Below are positions 8,056 through 16,309 of a DNA stretch of 64,000 bases, piece after piece. The stretch is taken from positions 119,866 through 183,865 of the forward strand of contig NZ_BMTL01000022.1 of the NCBI RefSeq assembly GCF_014649655.1. The letters run 5' to 3'. A model generated the notes under the pieces. It saw only the letters and a list, made by a program, of their open reading frames with translations. It was not told the origin of the DNA and did not search any database. The translations under genes were made by a program, and so were the position numbers. This DNA is from Streptomyces humidus. Lineage in GTDB: Bacteria; Actinomycetota; Actinomycetes; Streptomycetales; Streptomycetaceae. How positions within the stretch are numbered: position 1 is the first letter of the stretch; each line of letters starts with the position of its first letter.

Positions 8056-9060
8056 ATGCGCATCGGAATCCTCGGCCTCGGCCGCATCGGCGCCTTCCAC
8101 GCCGAGACCCTCTTCGGACTCGACGCCGTCGAGTCGCTCGTCGTGGCCGACCCGTTCGCGGAAGCCGCCAAGACCGCTGCCGAGCGGTTCGGCGCCGAGG
8201 TCGCGGACTCCCCCGAGGCCGTGCTGGCGGCCGGGGTGGACGGCATCGTGATCGCGGCGGCGACCGACGCCCACCCGGGCCTGATCCTGGCCGCCGTGGA
8301 GGCCGGCGTCCCCGTCTTCTGCGAGAAGCCCGTCGCCAGGGCGATGACCGAGGGCGTCGCGGTGCTCCAGGCCGTCCAGGGCAGCACCGTGCCCATCCAG
8401 ATCGGCTACAACCGCCGCTTCGACGCGGGCTTCGTCGCCGCACGGGCGGCTGTGCGGGCGGGCGAGCTGGGCGAACTGCACACCGTCCGCTCCACCACGC
8501 TGGACCCGGCGCCGCCGCCGGCCGCCTACGTCGCCGCGTCCGGCGGCATCTTCCGGGACTGTTCCGTCCACGACTTCGACATCATCCGCTGGGTGACGGG
8601 CCGCGAGGTGACCGAGGTCTACGCGGTCGGCGGCAACCGGGGCGCCGACTACATCAGGGAGGCCGGGGACGCGGACACCACCGGGGCGGTCCTCACCCTC
8701 GACGACGGCACGATCGCGGTGGTCTCCAACTCCCGCCACAACGCCCGCGGTTACGACGTCCGCATGGAGCTCCACGGTTTCGCGGACTCGATCGCCGTAG
8801 GCCTGGAGGACAAGCTGCCGCTGCGTTCGGTGGAGCCCGGAGTCACGTTTCCGGCCGGCGTCCCGCACGACTTCTTCATGGACCGCTTCACCGCCGCCTA
8901 CCGCGCGGAACTCACCGCCTTCACCGAGGTCGTGGCGGGCTCCCGCCCCTCGCCCTGCACGATCGAGGACGCCCTGGAGGCGGGCTGGATCGCGGAGGCC
9001 TGCACGCTGTCCCTGCACGAGCACCGGCCGGTGACCATCGCGGAGGTGCGGGCCTCCTGA
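8056..9060 (+). CDS. Gfo/Idh/MocA dehydrogenase, inositol 2-dehydrogenase-like
   Basis: 334 residues, the usual length for inositol 2-dehydrogenases (IolG). N-terminal NAD site GILGLGRIGAFH; catalytic-region motif CEKPVAR at about 94; IGYNRRFD at about 116; and the conserved CSVHDFDIIRW, whose His/Asp pair matches the catalytic Asp-x3-His area of the family. Would oxidise myo-inositol or a related cyclitol or sugar with NAD. AAGGAGC lies 10 bases before the ATG. Faces a LacI-type regulator and is followed by a GC-rich hairpin. Substrate is inferred from family resemblance and from the inosose-dehydratase-like gene nearby. Confidence 0.8.
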   Translation: MRIGILGLGRIGAFHAETLFGLDAVESLVVADPFAEAAKTAAERFGAEVADSPEAVLAAGVDGIVIAAATDAHPGLILAAVEAGVPVFCEKPVARAMTEGVAVLQAVQGSTVPIQIGYNRRFDAGFVAARAAVRAGELGELHTVRSTTLDPAPPPAAYVAASGGIFRDCSVHDFDIIRWVTGREVTEVYAVGGNRGADYIREAGDADTTGAVLTLDDGTIAVVSNSRHNARGYDVRMELHGFADSIAVGLEDKLPLRSVEPGVTFPAGVPHDFFMDRFTAAYRAELTAFTEVVAGSRPSPCTIEDALEAGWIAEACTLSLHEHRPVTIAEVRAS

Positions 9061-9080
9061 GCCGACGGGCCCGGTGCGAG

Positions 9081-9110
9081 GGCGGTCGGGGAACGAGCTC
9101 CCCGGCCGCC
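9081..9110 (+). terminator. hairpin after the inositol dehydrogenase-like gene
   Basis: GGCGGTCGGGGA pairs with TCCCCGGCCGCC across a 6-base loop (one G-U pair), 20 bases after the stop, followed by TT. Confidence 0.7.
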
Positions 9111-9140
9111 TTCACCGGCGCACAGGACGCCCGCGTCGCC

Positions 9141-9410
9141 TCACAGGCATTGACGCCCTCCCCTGCCCGAGGGCAGGAGATTCCGGTCCGTACCGCTACG
9201 CGGTACCACCTCGGGTTCCTGTTTCACGGGCCACTGCCGACCGGTGAGGATCGGTCTTACACGGCCTCCGCAGGCCTGACATCCCGCCCGTCCGGCGGTA
9301 GATCCGACAACTACGTCGTCGGACAAGGCGATCTTGCCATGAATCTGCGGCCCTCCGGGCCGCCAGGGGCAGGATGCCCTACACCTCCGCCCTGAAGGGT
9401 GGAGCACTGG
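9141..9410 (-). mobile_element. IS200/IS605-family remnant with tnpB tail
   Basis: On the minus strand the last ~50 codons before the stop at 9141-9143 read like the C-terminal tail of IS605 OrfB/TnpB proteins (ACGGRVRP, PVKQEPEV, PSGRGGRQCL). Two short hairpins of the kind found at the subterminal ends of this family flank it: CTCC/GGAG arms with a TGAA loop at 9385-9404 (left end in element orientation) and CCTGCCC-GA-GGGCAGG at 9162-9177 (right end, followed on the minus strand by a GTCAA end). A third hairpin (GTACCGC-TAC-GCGGTAC) lies at about 9189-9205. The RuvC catalytic body is missing, so this is an internally deleted, immobile copy or a PATE-like element. Confidence 0.6.
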
Positions 9411-9586
9411 GCAAGAGTTCGGTAGCGGACCATGAACTCCTCCGGGTTGTAGGCGTCCCGCGCCGGGTCTCTCGGCGTGGCCGGCCGCTCCTCCACCATG
9501 TCCTGCGGGCGCACCCGCTCGGGCAGCGCCCCGAACCGGTCCCGACGCCGCTCCTCCGCGCTGTCGGCCTGCTCCTTCATCGCCAT
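9311..9586 (-). CDS. small hypothetical protein, C-terminus running into the IS remnant
   Basis: 91 codons from ATG 9586, chosen because GGGGAGG sits 5 bases upstream. The first ~53 residues (FGALPERVRPQDMVEERPAT, DAYNPEEFMVRYR) look like a genuine short hydrophilic Streptomyces protein of unknown role. The last ~38 residues are encoded by the IS200/IS605 remnant, so the original stop was probably lost when the element inserted at about 9410. No domain is recognised. Confidence 0.5.
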   Translation of the reverse strand: MAMKEQADSAEERRRDRFGALPERVRPQDMVEERPATPRDPARDAYNPEEFMVRYRTLAQCSTLQGGGVGHPAPGGPEGRRFMARSPCPTT

Positions 9587-9637
9587 CTCACCCTCCCCGT
9601 GCACGACATCACTCACCCTGCACCTGTCTGAACGTCC

Positions 9638-10888
9638 TCACCTCGCCGTGGGTTCCGCCGGCAGGTCGAAGACGTGGGCCGGGGAGATGATCGTCGTGAT
9701 CGCGTCGCCGAACAGGGTGCTGGGCTCGTTGTTCTTGTAGTTGATGTCGGTGTTCAGCACGACGACCAGGGTGGCCTGCGCGGACGGCAGATAGATGGTC
9801 AGCGACTCGTAACCCGGCAGCGAGCCGTTGTGACCGATCCAGCCCTGCACGTCGAAGATGCCGAGGCCGTAACCGGCGCCCGGGATGGGCGTGGGCGGTG
9901 TCGTCAGCCGCTGCCTCTGGGTGGCGGGGCTGATCATCCGGTCGCCGTCGGGCAGCACGCCCGTGGCCACGGTGCGCGCCCAGATCCGCAGGTCGTCCAG
10001 GGTGGAGATCATCGCGCCGGCGGCCCAGCCCCAGGAGGGGTTCCAGTCGGCCGAGTCCTCGACCTTTCCGGTCGCGGTCTGGTCCGTGTAGCCCTGGGAG
10101 TGCGGCGTGGGGAACTCGCTGCCGGTCGGGAAGAGGGTGTCGCTGAGACCGGCGGGGTTCAGGACGTGCTCGTGGATGTAGTCGTTCAGGTGCTGACCGG
10201 TCATCTTCTCGACGACCAGGCCGAGCAGGATGAGGTTGGTGTTGCAGTAGGAGAACTGCTGGCCCGGTGGGAAGAGCACAGGGTGCTTGAAGGAGTAGCC
10301 GAGCAGTTCCTGCGGGGTGAAGGGCCGCCTCGGGTCGGAGGTAAACGCCTTGAAGAAGTCCTCGTCGGCGGAGTAGTTGAACAGTCCGCTGCGCATACCG
10401 GCCAGCTGCCGCAGGGTGATCCGGTCGCCGTTCGGGACGCCGTCGACGTACTTGCCGATGGTGTCGTCGAGGCCGACCCTGCCCTGGTCCACCAGTTGCA
10501 GGAGCGCGGTGACGGTGAACGTCTTGGTCTCGCTGCCGATCCGCATGAACAGGCCGGGGTCCATGGCCTGACCGGTGCTCTTGTCGCGGACGCCGAAGGA
10601 CTTCACGTACTGCCCCTTGTCGGGCGTCCAGATGCCGACGCTCACGCCGGGCACGTTCGCCTGCTTCATGATCCGCCGGACGGCGTCGTCGACCTGCTGT
10701 CGCACGGCCGGGGTGAGGGTGACGACGCCGTCCCCGGACGGGGTGGGCGAGGGCGGTTCGGCGGCGGCCGCGACGGTGGCGGCCGAGGACGGCAGCGGCG
10801 TGGCGCCTGCCGCGGCGGGCGCCATCAGCGCCCCCACCGCGACGGCGACGAGGACACCGCCGCGCAGTCGCGTGTACGGGTGTGTCAT
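9638..10888 (-). CDS. secreted serine hydrolase, beta-lactamase/DD-peptidase family
   Basis: 416 residues. A signal peptide covers about residues 1-30 (Arg-rich n-region, VLVAVAVGALMAPAAAGATP), then a low-complexity linker and the catalytic domain. Active-site motifs of class C beta-lactamase-like enzymes are present: SETK (Ser-x-x-Lys) at about 130, YCN (Tyr-x-Asn) in QFSYCNTNLILLGLV, and HNG in GHNGSLPGYES. Expected outside the membrane acting on peptidoglycan stem peptides or esters. Start taken at the ATG giving a proper signal peptide; 30 upstream codons do not look like protein. Appears unrelated to the sugar genes around it. Confidence 0.88.
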   Translation of the reverse strand: MTHPYTRLRGGVLVAVAVGALMAPAAAGATPLPSSAATVAAAAEPPSPTPSGDGVVTLTPAVRQQVDDAVRRIMKQANVPGVSVGIWTPDKGQYVKSFGVRDKSTGQAMDPGLFMRIGSETKTFTVTALLQLVDQGRVGLDDTIGKYVDGVPNGDRITLRQLAGMRSGLFNYSADEDFFKAFTSDPRRPFTPQELLGYSFKHPVLFPPGQQFSYCNTNLILLGLVVEKMTGQHLNDYIHEHVLNPAGLSDTLFPTGSEFPTPHSQGYTDQTATGKVEDSADWNPSWGWAAGAMISTLDDLRIWARTVATGVLPDGDRMISPATQRQRLTTPPTPIPGAGYGLGIFDVQGWIGHNGSLPGYESLTIYLPSAQATLVVVLNTDINYKNNEPSTLFGDAITTIISPAHVFDLPAEPTAR

Positions 10889-11033
10889 GGGCTTGCTCCC
10901 GCGTGAGGAGGTTCTCGCGCCGCAGGCCACAGCCGCACCGGGGGGCACGGGCCGCATGCGGCCCATCACCCCCACCATACGAGCGAGGGCGCGCCGCCGC
11001 CCGTCGGCGGGACGCGCCGCGGGCGGCGACCGC

Positions 11034-11936
11034 TCACGCCCCGCAGGAGCGCAGGAACTTGCGGGTACGCACGGCGATGGGCAGCGGCTCGTCCGGCTCG
11101 CACGGGTACATGTCCTGCTCGACGATCGCGAACAGTTCGACGCCGAGCCGCTGTGCGGCGACCAGAACCGGCTCCAGCTCCGGTACCCCGGAGGGCGGTT
11201 CGCACATCACCTTGCGCCGGACGGCGGGGCCGAACGGCAGCCGGTCGCGCACCACGCCGGCGAGGACCTCCGGGTCGACCTGCTTGAGGTGCAGGTAGCC
11301 GATGCGCTCGCCGTAGTTCTCGATCAACTCGACGCTGTCGCCGCCGCAGTAGGCGTAGTGACCGGTGTCCAGGCAGAGGTTGACCAGTTCGCCGTCGGTG
11401 GAGTCCAGGAAGCGTTCGACGTGGTCCTCGGTGTCGATGTGGGTGTCGGCATGCGGATGGACGACCAGGTCCAGGCCGTAGGCCTCCTTCACCTCGTGCC
11501 CCAGGCGCTCCATGCCCTTGGTGAGGTGGGCCCACTGCTCGCCGGTCAGCTCCGGCGGCTCCAGGGGCTCGGCCGTCCTGTCGTCCCGCCAGAAGGACGG
11601 GATGACGACGAGGTGCCTCGCGCCCATCTCCCGGGTGAGCGCGGCCACTTGGCTCACCTGCGCCCAGGTCGCCTCCCAGACGGACGGCCCGCGGTGCAGT
11701 CCGGCGAAGACGGTGCCCGCCGACACCCTCAGGCCCCGCCGGTCCACCTCGTCGGCGAGACGGGCCGGATCGGTCGGCAGGTAGCCGTAGGGACCGAGTT
11801 CGATCCAGGAGTAGCCGGCCTCGGCGACCTCGTCGAGGAAGCGTTCCCAGGGCACCTGCCGGGGGTCCTCGGGGAACCACACGCCCCAGGAGTCGGGGGC
11901 GGACCCCACCATGATGCGGTCCAGCGGGCCGGACAT
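11034..11936 (-). CDS. sugar phosphate isomerase/epimerase, inosose dehydratase-like
   Basis: 300-residue TIM-barrel (AP_endonuc_2) protein of the IolE/IolH type. Opens with VGSAPDSWGVW, the hallmark start of inosose dehydratases; metal-binding residues are visible in VVHPHADTHIDT (His), NLCLDTGHYAYCGGD (Asp, His) and FAIVEQDMYP (Glu). Would dehydrate scyllo-inosose or isomerise a related ketose in the cytosol. Last gene of a four-gene minus-strand operon behind the ABC importer, one base after the ATPase stop and ATG, indicating co-translation. Strong context for inositol or another cyclitol as imported substrate. Confidence 0.8.
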   Translation of the reverse strand: MSGPLDRIMVGSAPDSWGVWFPEDPRQVPWERFLDEVAEAGYSWIELGPYGYLPTDPARLADEVDRRGLRVSAGTVFAGLHRGPSVWEATWAQVSQVAALTREMGARHLVVIPSFWRDDRTAEPLEPPELTGEQWAHLTKGMERLGHEVKEAYGLDLVVHPHADTHIDTEDHVERFLDSTDGELVNLCLDTGHYAYCGGDSVELIENYGERIGYLHLKQVDPEVLAGVVRDRLPFGPAVRRKVMCEPPSGVPELEPVLVAAQRLGVELFAIVEQDMYPCEPDEPLPIAVRTRKFLRSCGA

Positions 11937-11937
11937 C

Positions 11938-12855
11938 TCAGGACGTCCCTTCCCCGGGGGCCGCCACCGGAGCGGTGAGGTCCTTCTCCTCCGGGAGCCG
12001 GTCCACGTCCACTCCGCGGACCTGGGACAACTCGTGCTTGAGGGCGGCGAGTTCGGTGCCGCCGGCCATGTGGTTGGTGAGTTCTTCGAGGCTGACCCGG
12101 TCGCGGGAGGCGGTGAGCTCCATGGTGCCCAGGCGCAGCACGCTGAAGTGATCGCCGACCATGTAGGCGTGGTGGGGGTTGTGGGTGATGAAGATGACGC
12201 CGAGGCCGCGTTCGCGGGCGGCGGCGATGTACTTCAGCACGACGCCGGACTGCTTGACGCCGAGGGCTGCGGTGGGCTCGTCGAGGATGAGGACCCGGGC
12301 CCCGAAGTAGACGGCGCGGGCGATCGCGACGCACTGGCGCTGGCCGCCGGAGAGGGTGCCGATGGGCTGTTCCAGGTCGTCCAGGACGATGCCCATGTTG
12401 CGCAGTTCCTCGTCGGCGGTCCTCTTCATCCTCTCGATGTCGAGGCGGCGCAGCGGCCACGCGCCCTTGGTCATCTCCGAGCCGAGGAAGAAGTTCCTCC
12501 ACACCGGCATCAGCGGGACGGTGGCGAGGTCCTGGTAGACAGTGGCGATCCCCTTGTCGAGGGCCTCGCGCGGGGTGGAGAAGCGCACCGGCAGGCCGTC
12601 GACGAAGAACTCTCCCTCGGTGTGCTGGTGCAGCCCTGAGACGATCTTGATGAGGGTGGACTTGCCGGCGCCGTTGTCGCCCAGGACGCAGGTCACCCGG
12701 CCGGGGTGGACGGTCAGGCTGACGCCGTGCAGGGCGCGGATGTTGCCGTAGGACTTGCCCGCGTTCCGCAGTTCGACGAGCGCCCCGGCCTCGCCCCCGG
12801 CGGCGGTGTCCGCGATGACGGCCCCGTGGGCGCCGCTGTGGTTGCTGGATGTCAT
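11938..12855 (-). CDS. sugar ABC transporter ATP-binding protein
   Basis: 305 residues, a single ABC domain (the RbsA-type ribose importers have two). Walker A GDNGAGKST at about 57-65, Q-loop VYQDL, signature LSGGQRQ, Walker B VLILDEP, H-loop FITHNPHH. A C-terminal extension of about 55 residues follows. ATG at 12855 chosen because GGAGGTG lies just upstream, inside the end of the permease gene; the ATG is five bases beyond the permease stop. Energises uptake together with the next two genes. Confidence 0.9.
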   Translation of the reverse strand: MTSSNHSGAHGAVIADTAAGGEAGALVELRNAGKSYGNIRALHGVSLTVHPGRVTCVLGDNGAGKSTLIKIVSGLHQHTEGEFFVDGLPVRFSTPREALDKGIATVYQDLATVPLMPVWRNFFLGSEMTKGAWPLRRLDIERMKRTADEELRNMGIVLDDLEQPIGTLSGGQRQCVAIARAVYFGARVLILDEPTAALGVKQSGVVLKYIAAARERGLGVIFITHNPHHAYMVGDHFSVLRLGTMELTASRDRVSLEELTNHMAGGTELAALKHELSQVRGVDVDRLPEEKDLTAPVAAPGEGTS

Positions 12856-12860
12856 GGGGG

Positions 12861-13937
12861 TCACCTCCGGGTCGCCGTGCGGCTGACCCACAGATTGATC
12901 AGGACGGCGCCGAGGAGCATCACGCCGAGGAAGGCCTTGAACCAGTCGGGGTTCCAGCCGGCGTAGACGATGCCCTGCTGCACCATGCCGAACATGAACG
13001 CGCCGAAGACCGGGCCGATCGCCGAACCGGCGCCGCCGGTCAGCAGACAGCCGCCGATCACGGCCGCGGAGATGTAGATCAGCTCCTGGCCGACGCCCTC
13101 GCCGGACTGCACGGTGTTGAAGGTGAACAGCTGGTGCATGCCGACGAACCAGGCGCCGAAGCCGACCAGCATGAACAGCGAGATCTTCGTGAACGTCACC
13201 GGCACGCCGACCGCCCGCGCGGACTCCTTGCTGCCGCCGACCGCGAAGACCCAGTTGCCGTATCTGGTGCGCAGCAGCACCCAGGTGGCCAGGGCCGCGA
13301 ACACCAGCCAGTACACGATCGTGATCTTCACCTGGACGCCGCCGACGTCGAAGGACGAGGCGAAGACCTTCTTCGCCTGGCCGAAGCCGTCCATGTCGCT
13401 GATGTCGTCGGTGGCCACGTTGTCGGTGACCAGCTTGGTGACGGCCAGGTTCACGCCCTGGAGGATCAGGAACGTGCCCAACGTGATCAGGAAGCTGGGC
13501 AGCCCGGTCCTGACAACCATCCAGCCGTTGAAGAACCCGATCCCCAGGGAGACCAGGAGCGCGACGACCACGCCCACCCAGACGTTCATGGTGAGCTGGT
13601 AGCTGAGCATGCTCGCGGTGAGGGCCGAGGCGATCACCGCGACGCCGGCCGACAGGTCGAACTCGCCGCCGATCATCAGCAGTGCCACCGGCAGCGCCAT
13701 GATCCCGATCGTCGACGACTGGTAGAGGATGTTCGCCATCGCGCTGCCCTCGCGCACCGGCGGCGCCGAGACCAGGAAGAAGACGTACACCGCGACCGCG
13801 CCGAGGAAGACGCCCACCTCGGGGCGGGCCAGCAGGCGCAGCGCCAGGGGGCGTCGCGTGGTCCGGCCGTCACTTTCCTTGCGGCCGGGGGCCGGCGGTG
13901 TTCCCACCGCCGGCTCGGCGTGCCGGGTCGTGCTCAT
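12861..13937 (-). CDS. sugar ABC transporter permease (RbsC/BPD_transp_2 type)
   Basis: 358 residues with about nine or ten hydrophobic segments and the family signature regions MIGGEFDLSAGVAVIASAL and AVIGGCLLTGGAGSAIGPVFGAF. Forms the membrane channel for the binding lipoprotein's ligand. The ATG shares one base with the stop of the binding-protein gene (TGATG), so translation is coupled. The long open frame continuing upstream to 15128 is only the antisense/shifted reading of the binding-protein gene. Confidence 0.9.
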   Translation of the reverse strand: MSTTRHAEPAVGTPPAPGRKESDGRTTRRPLALRLLARPEVGVFLGAVAVYVFFLVSAPPVREGSAMANILYQSSTIGIMALPVALLMIGGEFDLSAGVAVIASALTASMLSYQLTMNVWVGVVVALLVSLGIGFFNGWMVVRTGLPSFLITLGTFLILQGVNLAVTKLVTDNVATDDISDMDGFGQAKKVFASSFDVGGVQVKITIVYWLVFAALATWVLLRTRYGNWVFAVGGSKESARAVGVPVTFTKISLFMLVGFGAWFVGMHQLFTFNTVQSGEGVGQELIYISAAVIGGCLLTGGAGSAIGPVFGAFMFGMVQQGIVYAGWNPDWFKAFLGVMLLGAVLINLWVSRTATRR

Positions 13938-14956
13938 CACCGGGTGCCCTTCGCGGCGTAGGCGGCCACCGCGTCGACGTTGGACTTCTCCACGAAGGCG
14001 GGACCGGTCAGCACCGGCTGCTCCCCGCCGCCCATGTAGTTGCCGTTGTTCTTGTAGAGCCACAGCGAGTCGATCGCCAGGTAGCCCTGGAGGTAGGGCT
14101 GCTGGTCGACCGCCAGCTCGACGGTGCCCTTGCTGATGGCGCCGGTCAGGTCCTTGTTGAGGTCGAAGGTGGCGATCTTGGCCTTGCTGCCCGCGTCGGC
14201 GACGGACTGCGCGGCCGTCAGAGCGATGGGGGCGCCGAGGGTGACGACGTGGTCGACGGCCTTGTCCTGGCTGAGCTTGGCGGTGATCGTGGACTTCACG
14301 GACGGCATGTCGGTGCCGTTGACGTAGAGGTTCTCGACGGATCCGGAGAACGTCTTCTTCACGCCGTCGCAGCGCTGGGTGAGGCCGATGTTGCCCTGCT
14401 CCTGGATGACGCAGACGGCCTTCTTGGAGCCCAGCGAGTTCAGCTTGTTGCCGAGGGCCTCGCCGGCCACCGTCTCGTCCTGGCCGAAGAACTCCAGCAG
14501 GCCGAGCTTCTTCCACTCGCTCACACCGGAGTTGAGGCCCACCACGGGGATCTTCGCGGCCGTCGCCTTGGCGATGACGGCCTTGAGGGCGTCGGGCTTG
14601 GCGAGGGTGACCGCGATGCCGTCGACCTTCTGGTCGATCGCGTTCTGGATCAGGTTGGCCTGGCCGCCCGCGCTCGGGTCGGCGGAGTACACCAGCTTGA
14701 CGTTGTCCTTGTCCGCGGCGGCCTGGGCGCCCTTGCGGACGATGTCCCAGAAGGTGTCGCCGGGCGACTGATGGGTCACCAGGGCGATCGTCATCCGCGG
14801 GGTGCTCGCCCTGCCCGCGGAAGCGCCGTCCGCGCTCTCCTCGGACTTCTTTCCGCCGGAGCTGCTGGAGCAGCCCGCCAGGGTCAGGGCCGCCGCCGCG
14901 GCCATGGCCACGACCGGGGCGATTCTGCGCGAGCGGAAGGGAGAAGAGCTGTCCAT
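13937..14956 (-). CDS. sugar ABC transporter substrate-binding lipoprotein
   Basis: 339 residues. Lipoprotein signal peptide with lipobox LAGC (Cys29), a Ser/Gly linker, then a Peripla_BP_4 domain (MTIALVTHQSPGDTFWDIV start; GIAVTLAKPDALKAVI; FDLNKDLTGAI). Captures a sugar or cyclitol outside the membrane and delivers it to the permease. First gene of the operon binding protein-permease-ATPase-isomerase; AGGAAAG precedes the ATG. Transcribed from a promoter with TTGACA and TTGGAT at a 17-bp spacing inside the intergenic operator region shared with the GntR gene. Confidence 0.9.
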   Translation of the reverse strand: MDSSSPFRSRRIAPVVAMAAAAALTLAGCSSSSGGKKSEESADGASAGRASTPRMTIALVTHQSPGDTFWDIVRKGAQAAADKDNVKLVYSADPSAGGQANLIQNAIDQKVDGIAVTLAKPDALKAVIAKATAAKIPVVGLNSGVSEWKKLGLLEFFGQDETVAGEALGNKLNSLGSKKAVCVIQEQGNIGLTQRCDGVKKTFSGSVENLYVNGTDMPSVKSTITAKLSQDKAVDHVVTLGAPIALTAAQSVADAGSKAKIATFDLNKDLTGAISKGTVELAVDQQPYLQGYLAIDSLWLYKNNGNYMGGGEQPVLTGPAFVEKSNVDAVAAYAAKGTR

Positions 14957-15122
14957 CTTTCCTGCACCTCACTGTGCTACGGGGAAACCGACGGGGAAGG
15001 GAGGGAGTGGTCGCGTGGATCCGGGGGGCCGTTTCTCCTCGGATCTCCTCGGATCGGGGCCATGGGCCGGGTCCGCGACTGTTCAGGTGTCCCGGACCCG
15101 GGCCGTGGGCTGCTGGGACGGG
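14957..15122. other. leader of the ABC operon
   Basis: About 165 bases between the promoter and the lipoprotein ATG. Apart from a twofold CTCCTCGGAT at 15033-15052, nothing is recognised: no riboswitch fold, no small gene with a convincing start. Confidence 0.4.
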
Positions 15123-15151
15123 ATCCAATCCCTTGACGGGCCCCCTGTCAA
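15123..15151 (-). promoter_or_regulatory. promoter of the ABC importer operon
   Basis: On the minus strand TTGACA (15151-15146) is followed after exactly 17 bp by TTGGAT (15128-15123). The -35 hexamer is part of one arm of the perfect inverted repeat, so a bound repressor would block it. Confidence 0.65.
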
Positions 15152-15209
15152 TACTTTGTTAAGACATCAGTTCACCGTCAGGTCCGAATGTCAGAACAAA
15201 GTATTGACA
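15146..15209. promoter_or_regulatory. perfect 15-bp inverted repeat, divergent operator
   Basis: TGTCAATACTTTGTT (15146-15160) and AACAAAGTATTGACA (15195-15209) are exact reverse complements, 34 bp apart. Each arm contains a TTGACA reading outwards, i.e. the -35 of the ABC operon on one side and a possible -35 of the GntR gene on the other. Looping or cooperative binding by the divergently encoded GntR/UTRA protein, whose gene starts at 15484, is the simplest reading. Confidence 0.65.
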
Positions 15210-15483
15210 CCGAAGGTCCCGCGGACCTACACCTGGGAGACGCCAGATCCCCCAGCCCCCGTGCGAGACGTCGCTCAGGGCCGGGCCGGTCCGGCCGCTG
15301 CATTCGATCACGAGGGGGCGCATCAAGATCGATCCCTACCCCCCGCGAAGGGGCGTACCCCTCGCGCGGGCGCGGACCTGAGGAAAGTTCTCCGGCGGGT
15401 CCGCCGCCGGCCCGGGCGCCGCGCCCGCCTGACGCTCACCGCCCGCACCCCGTCCCACCCCACCGAACCGAGGAGGCGCCCCG
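15210..15483 (+). other. 5' leader of the GntR gene
   Basis: About 270 bases without a supported gene. A TACACC at 15228-15233, 18 bp after TTGACA, could be the -10. GGAGG at 15471-15475 serves the GntR ATG. Confidence 0.4.
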
Positions 15484-16269
15484 ATGGCGAAGACCGGCGA
15501 GCGCGCCCGTGCGGTGCCCGGCTCCGCGCTCGACGCAGTGCACTTCGCGCTGGACCGCAGCAGCCCGGTACCGCTCTACTACCAGCTCGCCCAGCAGCTG
15601 GAGGCGGCCATCGAGCACGGCGCCCTCGCCCCCGGCAACCTCCTGGGCAACGAGATCGACCTGTCGACCCGCCTCGGCCTGTCCCGTCCGACGGTCCGCC
15701 AGGCGATCCAGTCGCTCGTCGACAAGGGCCTGCTGGTGCGCCGCCGCGGAGTGGGCACGCAGGTGGTGCACAGCCAGGTGAAGCGGCCGCTGGAGCTGAG
15801 CAGCCTGTACGACGATCTGGAGGCGGCCGGTCAGGGGCCCACCACGGACGTGTTGCGCAACGAGCGCGTGCCGGCGACCGCGGACGTCGCGGCCGCGCTG
15901 GGCATCGCGGAGGGCAGCGAGGTCACCCTGCTGGAGCGGCTGCGCGCCACGCACGGACAGCCCGTGGCGTTCCTGTGCAACTACCTGCCGCCTGCCCTGC
16001 TGGACCTCGACACCGATCGCCTGGGGACGACCGGCCTGTACCGGCTGCTGCGCTCGGCGGGCATCACCCTGCACAGCGCCCGCCAGACCGTGGGAGCCCG
16101 CTCGGCCACCGCCGAGGAGGCCGCCCTGCTCACGGAGAAGGAGGGGGCGGCCCTGCTCACCATGCAGCGCACGGCGTACGACGACACCGGCCGGCCGGTG
16201 GAGTACGGGACGCACATCTACCGCGCGTCCCGGTACGCCTTCGACTTCCAGCTGCTGGTCAGATCCTAG
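15484..16269 (+). CDS. GntR-family regulator (HutC/UTRA type)
   Basis: 261 residues. Winged HTH at about 28-90 (PLYYQLAQQLEAAIEHG, GNEIDLSTRLGLSRPTVRQA, LLVRRRGVGTQVV) followed by a UTRA ligand-binding domain (about 105-255; VTLLERLRATHGQPVAFLCNYLP, GRPVEYGTHIYRASRYAF). UTRA regulators usually bind a phosphorylated sugar or pathway intermediate and then leave the operator. Divergent from the ABC importer with a perfect inverted repeat between them, so it most likely represses the importer and possibly itself. Confidence 0.88.
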   Translation: MAKTGERARAVPGSALDAVHFALDRSSPVPLYYQLAQQLEAAIEHGALAPGNLLGNEIDLSTRLGLSRPTVRQAIQSLVDKGLLVRRRGVGTQVVHSQVKRPLELSSLYDDLEAAGQGPTTDVLRNERVPATADVAAALGIAEGSEVTLLERLRATHGQPVAFLCNYLPPALLDLDTDRLGTTGLYRLLRSAGITLHSARQTVGARSATAEEAALLTEKEGAALLTMQRTAYDDTGRPVEYGTHIYRASRYAFDFQLLVRS

Positions 16270-16309
16270 GCAGGCGCCCGCGGGCGACGGTCCGGCACGG
16301 GGGCCGGGG

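Noticed and set aside
6451..9024. 857-codon minus-strand open frame
   Set aside because: Only the part to GTG 7485 is a real LacI gene; the rest is the antisense of the well-supported dehydrogenase at 8056-9060 and non-coding leader.
12861..15128. 755-codon frame joining permease and upstream DNA
   Set aside because: The first 400 codons are an out-of-frame reading of the binding-lipoprotein gene; the permease starts at 13937.
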